From NCBI GenBank assembly GCA_905250075.1, contig CAJNOP010000076.1:372001-436000 (forward strand): 64,000 nucleotides of DNA. Direction: 5' to 3'. A program made the translations under genes and the position numbers. The stretch is from Rotaria sp. Silwood1. Taxonomy: Eukaryota; Rotifera; Eurotatoria; Philodinida; Philodinidae. This document shows positions 1 through 12,800 of this stretch, in pieces; position 1 is the stretch's first letter, and the number at the start of each line of letters is the position of its first letter. The notes beneath the pieces were generated by a model. The model had not been told where the DNA came from. It worked only from the letters and a program-made list of their open reading frames with translations, and made no database searches.

Positions 1-3000
1 CTCAAACACTGATTATACATTTGGGAGAACAACTACGAGTTGGTTTTACATATGATCTTCGTATTTCATTCTTTCGAGCATTAAGTGTTCATGGAACTGG
101 AATATTTGAAAATCAATTTAATAAAGACCCATATGGAATAGAGTAAATAAAACGAAAATAATTTAAAAAAAAAACAAATTATAATTTTGTTTTTCTTGAT
201 TTGTCACTTATTAATTCTAGAACATCTCGAATAATATTAACGCATCTGAAACCAGTACATGCTCGAGAAGCATTTCCATGTTTTGATGAACCAGGTTTTA
301 AAGCCAAATTTCAATTAACAGTAATGCATGAGAATAATACTAAAGCTTTGAGTAATTGGGATGAAGAGGTAAGAAAATAAGAAAATATATTTTTCATCTA
401 ATCTGAAATTAATTTATTAGGAAAGTTTTGAGATTCAGAATACGATTTATACTGAATTTCAAACAGTACCACCAATACCAACTGCATCAATAGCTTTTGC
501 AATATTTTATATTGATGATTTTGATAAGAGAACAGCAATAGCAACACATCCAATCACTAATCGAAAGATTGAGGTATGTTTCATTAAAAAAAATTTTTAT
601 TTAGTAAAATCCATCTCTGTTTTTTGCTTTGTTCAATTAATAGATTAATTTATGGGCACGAAAACCATTTTTTACGAATGATAATGGAATCTATGTTGAT
701 GGACCGCTCAATATGATTCAACGAACTCTTACTGCTTTTTTAAATATTTTTCAAGAAGTACAAACTCCTATTGTACCAAAACAAATAGGTTTAACTAACT
801 ATTACTGATTCTAATGATTTATCATTTAAATTCAAATCTAATTTAGATATTCTTGCCGTACCTGAATATCCATCTGATGCAGTATCACATTGGGGTCTCA
901 TAATATTTTCTGAACGTAGTCTTCTTCATAATCCAGAAACAACATCTGAAGCTGAACATCAAAACATTGCTTTAGCAGTTGCTAAACAAATAGCTGAACA
1001 AGTTTGTTTTTTGTTTAAATCTCATTTATTTTCAAGATTATTGTTTGTTATTTTTGTAAGTGGTATGGTAATTTCATTTCATTTCGATGGTGGACAGATT
1101 TATGGCTACAAGAAGCAATTTCTAATTATATGAAATATCATGCAGTTGATATAGCTTATCCTGAATGGAATATTGTATGTTTTAAATGTAAAACTAGAAA
1201 AAAAAATTTTTATATTCTTTATTTAGCATGATCAATTTTATACTGGAGAACTTTTACCGACTATGTTTGACGATTCTTTGAGTACATCACATCCAATACT
1301 CAAACCAGTTAATAGTCCAGCACAAATTAATGAATTATTTGATAGTATTGAAACAACAAAAGCAACAGCAATTTTAAAAATGGCTGACTATTATACGGAT
1401 AAAACTACGGGTTTTACGAACACGACGTTAGTTAATATTGTGGTAAGTTAGTCACGGTAGTTTGATAAGATCATTAACAGGAAAAAAATGTTAAATGCAA
1501 TATTTTATCCAGTACAGAGATGGAGGGAGCGATGCCTCTCCGAAAATCGAGTTGCTCCTGTCAGAGTTTGTTGTCATTGTACCACATATAGGGATGTATA
1601 ATTTCATTTTACTGACCACTGATGTCATCGACTCAATGTAGTTCGTACACGCCGGCATTAATGTTCACTGCAACATTGAAATACACTGCTACAAAAGGCA
1701 TATTTTGATAGAGTTAGTGTCTCTATGTTGCAGAAAACGCATCAGTAGTCATTATTTACATCAACATTGCACATCCCGAGTCACATACTATGCGTCTTTG
1801 TTTCCAAAATGATGTGTTTACCATATTGAAATTTTAAATAGCTCCTCCAAAAGAGAAAATCGGAATAAAGCACTGATTAAATGAATGATAAATCTATTTT
1901 GAAGCAAATTGAATTAAAAATTTCGGATTATTCAAATATTCAATTACTATTTTTATTTATCATTTTAGCATTATATTATAAAAGAAATTATGACTATTTG
2001 AATCTTTCATGTGTTATACAACTAGTTATAATATGTCTTATAGTTTAAGAGAACTAAACGTTTATATAATCGTATCCTATAGATGCTATGAAGCAAGAAA
2101 AGAGTAATAAATAAGACTTGTTCAAAGTAATCAATAAGATCCTTTAGATAATAAACAGAAATTAAACTGTTTGGAAATAAGTAATCATTTTTGACGCGTA
2201 TAAAACTCTTAACACTATTATAGAAAGTTTTCTTTACAAAACTGAATTCGATAAAATAAATATCAATCAAGTATTTCTTTGCCGCTTATCGATAATATTG
2301 AGAATAACTAATAAAGAAGCCATTAGAATGTAATTCTATCTAAATATTATATAACTGCGTATGTATTAATGTTGCATACCAAACTCATAACACCAGCCTC
2401 AAAATCTACTTACAAGAGAACTGCACGAGGTGATAATTCGCGTTTGAGATGAGATCTCAGTCACACGTAGGGCTCGTTGGTAATAGAAGAAATCTAGAAG
2501 GATTCTTCCCCATGCAGTGCCTGTTATACTGGATTCTTTATCTTTATCATTGTGTTTAAAAAACAAACAAATAAACAAATTTTGACCAAAAACTTTGTTC
2601 ATAGACAGCAATTGAAGTTATTAGAATCTCCTAAAAACTTCAGTCCAAAAAAAAACTTGACTGTTCTCGAAAATAATCAACTATTCTTTGAGCTGAAATT
2701 TTCAGAAGCTTCTAATAACTTAGAGAGTTGTCTATGGGTAACGTTTTAGACCAATATTGTTTTTTTTTCAGGTTTTTTTATAAATACCGTGTCAAAAGTA
2801 AAAAAACTAGTGCTTCTATTCTCAATATCTCAAACTTGAAATATCATCTCGGATGATTTCATCGTTATCAATGATGAAGGAGAGTCCCTAACTTCATTGC
2901 TAACATAAAGACTTGATTAATTAACAGATCATCTGTCAAAGTTATTTTTCATTTGCTATATGTATCACAATTCAAAAAATCGAAATTTTCGACTGAATAA

Positions 3001-5329
3001 TATTCGTTCATTTGTTTACCACCAGTTATAGAGCTCTAACTATCTTCATCAACCGTTATTGAAAAAAAACATGTGACTAATTATTTTGATAAAATATCAG
3101 AACATTTTTGTTTGTGCTAGTTATTCTTTCTTTTTAATGTCTGATTACCAGTGTTTCATCATGTGTTATGGTCGAAGAAGTAGCGTCTCTTCGAATATCA
3201 AGTTGACCTTTCTAGAATTTGTAATTACTCCTCCGGACGAGAAGACCAGAATCAAACACGACTGATGACTCTACTGCATAGTTAACCTGTAATGATAAAA
3301 AGTAGCTCTATTTGTTTTTGTTTTTGCTTGATGAAATGAATTGTTTGATGTTTTATGGAAGATCCTTTTTTTTTTAAATGAAGTGAATAGTGAATATTTT
3401 TTTATTGAGAATTCTTTAAAGATTATTGTAACAAATTAAAAATAAGTCAATATGTGTTTATTTAATTTTAGTCTTATCTTCATAATAATGAATTTGGATA
3501 TCTTATACCAGATGAATTCCTTAGTAAATATACGATTGGTAGTTGGACAGGTCTAGATTTTTTTGATCGTTGGATATTACAATCAAATTTTCCAAAAGTA
3601 TTCGTTCGTTTTCTTTATAATAACAGTACTAGCACATATACTTTTCAACTTATACAAAGTCGACATTTAAGTGCACATATGTATGACTATGATCTTTATC
3701 CACCTGAAACAAATCCATTTGGTTATATTTGGTATATTCCAATAATATGTCGATTTAGTAATAATCCAACAAGCTTTACATTAACTCGAACATTTTTTCT
3801 TGATCAGGAAACAACGAATATAAATTTTAATTCTTCTCATTATGCGTATTATTATTGTAATACTCATTTTGCTGGATATTATATTATGGATTATACACCT
3901 GAAAATTCGGTAGAATTAGGTGCTGCTTTAGATAATAACAATGTTGATTTAGCTGATATTGATCGAGCTAATTTATTAAATGGTGCATTTTTAAATGCTC
4001 AAACCACTGAAGAAAGTTATGCTATTGTTAGATCATTTACACAATTTTTATATCGTACTGCATATACAGATTTACTTCCATGGCAAACATTATCATATCA
4101 TGTAAATCGTATGTTAGATGTACTTGAATATGAATCATTATTTCGTGTTGTTCAAGTAAGACAAAAATAATATTTTAAGAAAAATAAAAAATTGATTAAT
4201 TTATTATATTTTTCTTTTGTTTCTTTTGTTTTCAAATAGAAATATTTTCAACTTGTTGTTCGAAATTATTATAGAACATATGAAGCAAATTTATGGAATA
4301 CTAATGGAACATTTGCTGAACAGTAATTAAAAACTTTTTTATTTTTCTATTATTTATGTAAAAAAATTTTTCTTTAAGAATTCTCAAAAATATAATTATT
4401 CAACTTGCATGTCGACTAAGATTAAATGAATGTATTGATAAAGTAACTTTATTATGGAATGAAGCATTTCCTGCTTTAGTTAGTGGAACAGCCAATAATT
4501 CGTCAGTAGACTTATTTTTTATTTTATTTGTTCAAGAAAGTAATATTTGTATTTTGTTTTAGACTAGCTGCTCATACTCGAGAAGTAGTCTATCAAACTC
4601 ATTTTCAAAATACATACAATGATACTGAATGGACAGTAGTTTCAAGTGATTTTCATTATTCTATTGATGCACAAGAACGTTATCGTTTACTCAAAGCACT
4701 AACACAATCACGACAACCATGGCATTTATATCAGTAAGAAAATAGATTTGATATTTTTAATTCTAACTTGCTTGTTTTTCTCAATTTAGATTTTTATATC
4801 GTGATGCAGAAAATAATCAAGATCGTGATGTTGATTTATTATCAGTGTTAACATTACTTGCAAAAAATCCTATAGGTTAGGAAATTTCAAATATCTAAAA
4901 TTTTCTTTCTACATTTATTATTTAATAGGTCGTGAATTAGTCTGGTATTATTATCGAGAAAATTGGGCTAAACTTCAAGCTAAGTATGTCTTTAGTTTTT
5001 ATCTGTCATATTTGATTTCTTTTCTTTTCTTTTTCTATTGTAGTTATGGACGAACAAATCAGCGATTAGGGCAATTGCTAATTGATATAACAGCAACATT
5101 TGAAGATGAATTTCATGAGATTGAAGTAAGATCTACAAATGATTATTAATTTTCTATATTTTATTATTATATCTAGTTAATTGAATTTCTTGCATCGACA
5201 CCAGGTGTTGATTCAAATGTTGATGCACGTTTTTGGGCACTTGAACGAGCAAATATGAATTATTGGTGGATAGTTGATAATTCAAAGGACATGGCTGAGT
5301 CATTCAATATTGATGAGAAACATATTTGA
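1..5329 (+). CDS. M1-family aminopeptidase-like protein, catalytically degenerate, 5' partial
   Basis: The 3' part of an M1 (aminopeptidase N/ERAP type) gene; the start lies left of the window. Translated exons give the M1 N-terminal beta domain (HLKPVHAREAFPCFDEPGFK, from 245), the catalytic-domain region and an ERAP1_C-like helical C-terminus (GYYIMDYTPEN near 3880, DRANLLNGAF near 3960), ending with TGA at 5327-5329. Residues needed for catalysis are missing. The GAMENWG motif reads DAVSHWG (876-896). The zinc motif HELAHQWFGN reads KQIAEQWYGN across an intron at 1002-1060, although the following WWTDLWLQEA block, with the third-ligand Glu, is kept. Splice sites and frame are otherwise clean over about eleven exons, so this looks like a maintained pseudoenzyme rather than a decayed gene. 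Natural role unknown; protein binding or a non-catalytic ectodomain role is inference. Whether it has a membrane anchor cannot be seen because the N-terminus is absent. Confidence 0.9.
1443..3471 (+). other. unusually long intron of the M1 gene
   Basis: GTAAG donor at 1443 and TTTTAG acceptor ending at 3471 give a 2,029-bp intron in a gene whose other introns are about 40-90 bp. No supported ORF lies inside. It contains one imperfect hairpin (2617-2719). Two stretches look weakly alike (from about 1535 and about 3183, both running from a CTCT-CGAA-ATC start to a CTCC-rich segment), which suggests decayed repeat copies. No terminal repeats or target duplication were found. Confidence 0.7.
2617..2719. 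repeat. imperfect hairpin (27-bp arms)
   Basis: The left arm 2617-2643 (starts GTTATTAGAA) pairs with the right arm 2693-2719 (ends TTCTAATAAC) with about five mismatches around a 49-nt spacer. It lies in the long M1 intron. It could be a decayed foldback element; no function is visible. Confidence 0.5.
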
Positions 5330-6893
5330 CATAATTTCTTTGTTAAAAGCTAATCTATAATTATCTTTTTCTATAAGTCTATTCTTTTAATTCGATTAAA
5401 CAACGTAAGAAATATTCATTGATCAACCGATCAATATACTAGAATTTGATTGTTCATTTATATGAAATGAGAACTCAAATGAATTGAAATTGACAATATT
5501 CAAGTATTCTATTATTTATTGTATATTAAAACAAAATTTCTTGTACAGAAAATCATTTTAAAATAGGAAAAGCGATTATTCGTCGCATATTCGACAAAAG
5601 TGCGTAATTCTTATTTTGCTTCTCACTAACGTCTATTTGCATACATGTTACTCAATCACATGCAGTACTGTGCAATCGAATGTTGATAGTCATATTTTGA
5701 ATTTATCAAAATCATACTAAAAGACAAAAGCTCTATTTACTGTCGAATAGTAAAAATGACAGCAGATAGAAACATCAAAATAAGAGGAACATATCGAGGG
5801 TTATGGAAATTTTTTGTAAATAATTACTACATATTCTCGTATAAGGTTTCATTTTCAATACGAAGAATTTGCCAAATATTCATATTTATATTCATGTCTA
5901 ATGTCTTTTGTTCTTAAATAGATTGTTTATTATTTTCTGGACCTCAGTGAATAATTTCTTTGTCATAATAAGAAATTTTGTTGTCGATTTTATTTTTCAG
6001 CATGACAACTAACTATCATAGACTCTTTAAAATGGTTGCATAATTTTTTATTTTCAATTACTTACCAAAAAGTTTCATTTTTAATTATTGAAAAATATAA
6101 ATAAAGTTCAATAAAGTATTTATATAAGATTTTATTCATAAATATACTTAGTGAGTATTTCCACATATACAATTACACAAATTCATTTAATTATTCATTA
6201 ATTAAAGCTAGAGGTCTCTGGATTCAAACTTTTTGACAGCGTCATCGAAAATTTTCTTTGTGTAAAACTGGCTTCGAAAAATTTTTCTTACCTAGCAAAT
6301 GCACTTTTTTTTTGTCTTACTTATTAATGAGAATACCATTGTGATGCTTTTTTTTTCTTGAAACTTATTTATGAGGCTATATAATAGTGCATATTTGTCC
6401 ATTCATTTAATATAAGCAAAATAAAACTGTTACCATGCAAGACTGTACATGCTTGTTTTTTTCACTTATGTAATTCTGACATGGAATGCAAAAAAAAATT
6501 TTTACGATCACTCGAGCTTCGCGATAGTTAGATTGGCAATCTGAAACAGAGCTCTAGCTAAGATACAGAAAACAAATGTTCTATATAGATTATCATCATA
6601 GATGCAAAGATGAACAAAATAATTCTAAATTTTCAATATAATTTAAAGAGTATATATATTGTAACAAAAGAAAAAAAGAAATATAATCGTATGATAGAGA
6701 AAGCAAAGTGCAACAGTATTATATATTATAATCACATTTTATCGGCTTCAGGGCCAATGGAAACCATGAAAAATACAACAAAGTAATGAAAAAGAAAAAT
6801 TGAATTATTAAATAGGCTAGATGTCATCAAAAAAGAATTGTTATATTATTTAAATTCGTCTATCGTTCATCATCATCGTTACATATAAGAATT
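5330..6893. other. intergenic region, M1 gene to DCX-EMAP-like gene
   Basis: About 1.56 kb of AT-rich DNA between two genes on the same strand. No convincing ORF. It should hold the 3' UTR of the M1 gene and the promoter/5' UTR of the next gene, but no specific motif could be assigned. It includes a weak inverted-repeat candidate at 6209-6556. Confidence 0.6.
6209..6556. repeat. candidate TIR element (weak)
   Basis: The left end TAGAGGTCTCTGGATTC (from 6209) and the reverse complement of the right end, TAGAGCTCTGTTTC (ending 6556), share the first eight to ten bases with mismatches after that. The TAGAG start resembles the elements at 60421-61721 and 61730-61840. No target-site duplication is visible, so this may be a decayed member of that family or chance. 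Confidence 0.3.
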
Positions 6894-9800
6894 ATGTTAC
6901 CCAATTCGAATGGTGATATTTCATATCATACTAATGTTCCAACACGTTTCAATCATGCTATTAGCTATGTTGATTTTAATCAAGTACGATATTTTAAACT
7001 TAGAAATAGAATTTTTAGGAAAATTAAGAAAAAAATCTAGTTAGAAAAATAAGTAAATATTGTAATTTTATTTTCTTTAGTTTTCTGTTATATCGATATT
7101 TTGTCTGTCTCCTATTCTCAGATGACTTTAAGAAAAGTGTTTACTTAAGTTGTTTTTACTTTCTCTCTTCCTGTTAAACTTCTAATGATCAACTAGAAAA
7201 ATCAAAGTTTATATAAATATACAAAAAAAAAAAAGAAAATTTGAACAACCAACATTATGAGTTTACTCAGTTTCTAAGATACTAAAAAAGACATAACTGA
7301 AACTTAGTAAATATTATATTGTTTTCACAGGATGATGAAAGTCTTGTTGATGGTTACAAGAAAAATGAATCTCCATTAGCACGAACCATTTCTATTCAAC
7401 GATCTAATCGACAACAAACTATTCTTACACCTAGACGTTCAAATTCATCATTAGGTGTTACTTCTCTTCCTCTATTACGTGAGACAACAACAATATTTGA
7501 TAGTGAAAGTATGTCAAAAAACAAAAAACAGAATTTATTTCTTTTACAATACAATTATAATTGATTTTTTTAGGAAAGCGAACGAAACCTTCGGTAGTGC
7601 CAATTGAAGAAGATGATGACGATGCAAAACAATCCACTACTGAATCAACTCCGCCAACACAAACATCAAAATCAACTGTTACAAGTGATACTACTCAACA
7701 AATAAGTCCTATAGAAATGTCTGTTAATGAGAATAATAATAATAACAATAATAATAATAATAGTTCTGATACTACTCTAAATGGTAATGATAATTTTGAA
7801 AATAATAAGAATTATATTCGACGTGACCGGACTGTATCACCACTAAAACATTTACCAAATAATAATATAAAACGAAGTAGTTCAGATGCACTTCTATTAA
7901 CATTAGATATCAATAATGAAGAAGAATCACCACATATAATAAAAAGTATAACAACAACAAAAATAAATCAAACAAAACTAATACCAAAAAATAAATATAT
8001 GAATAAAACTCCAACATCAACATTATTCATTACAAAAACTGGAAAATCATCACCAATTAAAAATAGTTCATCATTAAATACACGTAAGCATCAAGAATAT
8101 ATTTATTTTGTTCTTAAGAATCAAATTTTTAATTTAATAAGTAACAGATTGATAGTATAAATAGAGAATGTTTCAATTTAAAGTGTTAGCTATTAAGTCT
8201 AATTCAGTCACATGAGTTTTTGATGATTAAAAAAAAAGGAATATAATCTAGAACAATATTGTTAAAATTCTAATTTTATATTGTTCTTTTTGTCATATAC
8301 ATTTTCAAGGCACAAGAAAATTTAATAGAAATTTTTATGCATAATAATAAATTTAATTCGAAAAAAGAAATCTATAAGATTTTTTTATTAAAGAAATAAC
8401 TTAAAGAATTACTAGAACATTTAAGTGCGTATGTACATGAAAGAATTAAACTAAATATATCATCAAATAAATGTATTAATTTTGTAATTTCATTAATTGA
8501 TTTGTTTTGTTTTTTTAATCATAGCTCGAACACTTGCTGCTATACCATCAGTAAATGCTCATTCATTTCAAGGTGTTTTAGTTCGATTTTTTCGTAATGG
8601 TGATGAACATCATCATGGTGTTAAATTGGCTATTAACGAATTTGAACTTAAATCATGGGAAGCATTTCTTAATTATCTTGATCGTCAACCAAGACTTCGT
8701 TTACCAACTGGTGCTATAAAACATGTTTATTCATTAACTGGTCAAGAAATTCGTTCTGTTAATCAGTTTCAAAATCGACAATCATATGTTGTTGCAGTTG
8801 GAGCTTTTACTCGAACAAATTATCGTTTTATGTATCCTTTATTTACGGAAGAAACAGATGTAAATCTAAATACAAATACGCAACAAGATACAGTTCCTTA
8901 TTGGAATACACGATTATCTGTTCATCCACGTTGGCATTCACCACCTCCTAATAATGAACAAATTTTTCTATTACCTTATTCACAATTGAATATGTATGAA
9001 AGTTTGATTTTTAATCGAAATGTAACACAAACATTTGAAGAATGGTTACAAGATCAAGTAACAGATTTACTTACTCATTATACAAATCATGAAAATGTAC
9101 GACATTTATTTGGTATAACAAAAGATAGTTTTATAGAAATAAAAAGTTTTTCAAAATTATTCAATATGATTAAAATAACCGATACATTTATTGGATGTAC
9201 AGAAAATGAATATGCCGATGCAAAACATTATTTAGGAAAAATGACACCGCATGAATTATTTACAAATCGTCAATGGCTACGACGATCAATTCATAGAACT
9301 AATCAAAAATATGCTTCGAAACAAAGTATTTATTTCAAAATAAAGAAAAAGTTCTTAATTAAACTTTGATTTAATATTTTCTTTTTTTTTTCTTGTTTAT
9401 AGTTATTGAAAATTCAAAAGTATCATTAAGTTGGATGTAAGTTTAAAATATATAGAAACAATAATATTTCTTAGTTTGATTTCTTTTTAGTCATGGTTAT
9501 CATGGTGAAAATGAATTAACAAAAAGACTTTATACTCTTCCAGAAAATGAAATACTTTATGTTATTGGTTCAATTTGTATTTTATACGAATCAAAATTAA
9601 AACAACAACGTTTCTATACAAAACATAATAATACAATTACTTGGTAAGAATTATTTTAAATCATAATTCATATATGATTTTTTTTTTCTTTTGTTTTTTA
9701 ATAAATATCATAGTGCTCATATTCATCAGTTTCAATCATTAGTTGCATCAAGTGAAATATCTTCATCAAAAATTAATCAACGAGCTTTAATACATATTTG

Positions 9801-12800
9801 GGATCATGTAAAACTTCGAACAATAACTGAAATACGTAAAGATCAATTTGGTTCTTATATAAGTTTATTATCATTTTCACCCAAAACAGATGATGATTTA
9901 ATTCTTATTATTTCACGTGATAAACCTAAAATTATTCTATTTGTTGATTGGAAACGAAATGAATTAATTTATAGTATTACAGTGAGTGTCATTCAATAAG
10001 AATCAAATATTTTCTTGATATATATTCATGTGAAGCAGTTTGAAAATTAATAAATGGAATAATCTTCATTCTTTTATATTATTGATATTACTTGCATATA
10101 TCTTCTTGCAACATTGTAGATTTTTCTAAAGCTAAGAGAAGAAATCAAGTTCTTCTCGACATAAAAATGAATTTTAGTGGAATAGAAACTACATTGGAAA
10201 ATCAAAGCCAGATTTAGTTTAATTTGTTTTTTTTTTGCTTTCTGAGAATATGAGTTCAGCATATAGAGGGACTATGAGTTAATTCTAAATTTATCGAGAT
10301 GAAGCTTTCTTTTCAATTTAGTGCATGTACTATATACAGACAAGGCCAGTCGTTTTTGGTGTTAGAGGAAACCAGACCAAGATCATCTTGTCCATATCTA
10401 GTATATACATTATCACTGCAGGTTCAGTCAGACGAGATATCCTGTACATATCACTCAATAGTATCGTTACGGTAGATCCAAATAGTTTAATAGTTGAATT
10501 GAATTAATTTTTAAAATTATATACGTCCTGCAGTACAGAATATTATAGATTAATACGTTTTAAGCATATTTATATTTAACTCTTTGGGTATGGAGTTTTC
10601 GCAAAGATGACAAGGAGTGTATCTTGGCTGATAGAAGTTTGGAATGGGTATCTACTTCAAAGGAATACAGTGGACTACATTAGGTTTTCACCAACATCAT
10701 GTAATTCAGTACTTGTAGAGACAAATAGAGTTGCCCAAAATCTTACGAAGTTCTCTAAGTAATTTCATGAATAACTCTGTGGTTTGATTTCATAATATAG
10801 ATCTAAAACAATTGAACGCTTGATATTCTGCAAGACTAGAGTTTCAACACTAATCAAAACTTTCTGAAGCGACTTCAAAATCCATAATTCCTTCTTTTCA
10901 ACTTGATGTACATGTACAGTGATACACTAACAGCATACGAGAAAGAAAAAACATTCGATAACCAAATAAAGTGAAAAGATTGTAAAAAATATAATCTACA
11001 TAAGAACTCAACCCATATATGTACGAGTCCCATAACTAAAGGATTAAATAAATTTAGTCTAAAATATTTCTTGTCATCGGAGCAAAAATTGAATTCATCG
11101 TTTGTTTATTTTTTCTAGTGTAAATCTGATAACATTCTTTCAGTATTATTTGTATTCAATACAACTGAATGGATAGCATGTGTTAGTCAACAAAATTTAC
11201 TTTTCTATCATATTAATTGGAGTTTAAGACCACTACATATGTTAGAACGACGAGAATCAGAAGTTCAAGTGAGAAATATTTCAATATATTAGAATATACA
11301 TTAAATCAATTCGACATTTTAGAATATTTATACAGGAGCAGCAGCATGTGAAACTGTTGGTGAACGATTATTAGTTGGTGATAAAGTTGGTAGTATTCAT
11401 ATTTGGCGTTTAATTAATAATGAACCAAAATTAGTTGCTGTTCAAGAATGTCTATTAGAAGTATTAGTCTTATTTATTTTATTGAATTATATTTTTTTAT
11501 ATTAAATATTAGAATGATGTTGAAACAATTGTATCAATAAGTCGAGACGTATTTCTTTTTGCTAATGGACAAAATCAAATCAAAATTTGGAATATGAATT
11601 CAAATACAATTGAACATATACGAGTAAAAAAAATTAATTTGATTTGTCTGTACTTACTTCACTAATGATGTTGATGTATAACTCTGTTAAAGAAGAACTT
11701 TGCGGATCGATCAATTCTTCATTATTTAGTGACTTATTCCAATTATCTACTGTATTCATTTCATCGAAGTTCATTAATCATTCATAGAATTGTAGCTATT
11801 TTTCCATGACCGACCATTCTGGTGTAGAAAGACTATCTGCTGACCTTTGGAAGTCATAATTCAGTAATACTGCAACGAGTCGAGCTAAAATTTGTACATC
11901 AACTTTGTCTATAGTTAAGATTTTATGAAAGAATCTTTCACTAAATGAAAATACGATTCGAATCAGTATCGTGTTGGCACAAAACAGCATAGATTAGACT
12001 CTATTTGCATGCTAAAATGTCAAGAATGAGTCATATATTTGATGCAGATAGTGGAAAATTTTGAAGATAATCTTTTTCAGGCTAAAATCTTGAAGTAAAG
12101 ATAGACACCCTTCATTATAAATATTATTATAATCAAGGACTGCTTCTTGTCGGATGTTAAAATCAAAAGTTTTTCTATGTTTCATTTTTCATCGCTAGTA
12201 TAGATTTGAAGTGTTCTCGGTCAAATGTTTTATAAATCAGGGTTCTTTGTTGTTAGTTAGTTAGCACTTTTATTAAACTCAACTCTCGAAATCCTTAACA
12301 GAAAAGCTCACAATACGGTTACTATTTTTATGTAAAATTCTCCTAATGTTATAAAAACAAAAAGCTGTAGTAAAAACACAACATGTATTTTTGGAGGTAC
12401 GCTCAGTATTTTGATCTTTATATTCAAATGGAAGGAGATAAAAAAAGGATCCAAAAACATTAAGTACTTCAAACAGTGTCTAAAATCTGCACACAAAAAT
12501 TCCAGCTCAATCGAACGTATTTTGGCTGAGAAAGCGGTACGATTTTTAACCTTTGTAATTCAAAGATCTCCTACCAGTATTTGGAAGTTAGAAATCAATG
12601 ATACATTTTACTTTTCTCATTGAAATTTATTTACCCTGAAAGTTTCAAAATATTTTTGATGAATTCGTCTTCAGAAATCCCAGAGAGGTTTTTTCGACCT
12701 ATAGTGACTGAGATATAGAGTATGAGAGACTTTTGTCCATTATTCATTATCTTTTATTTTTTGTTCTGATAGTTAAATGAAACCATTGGTTCCATTCAAT

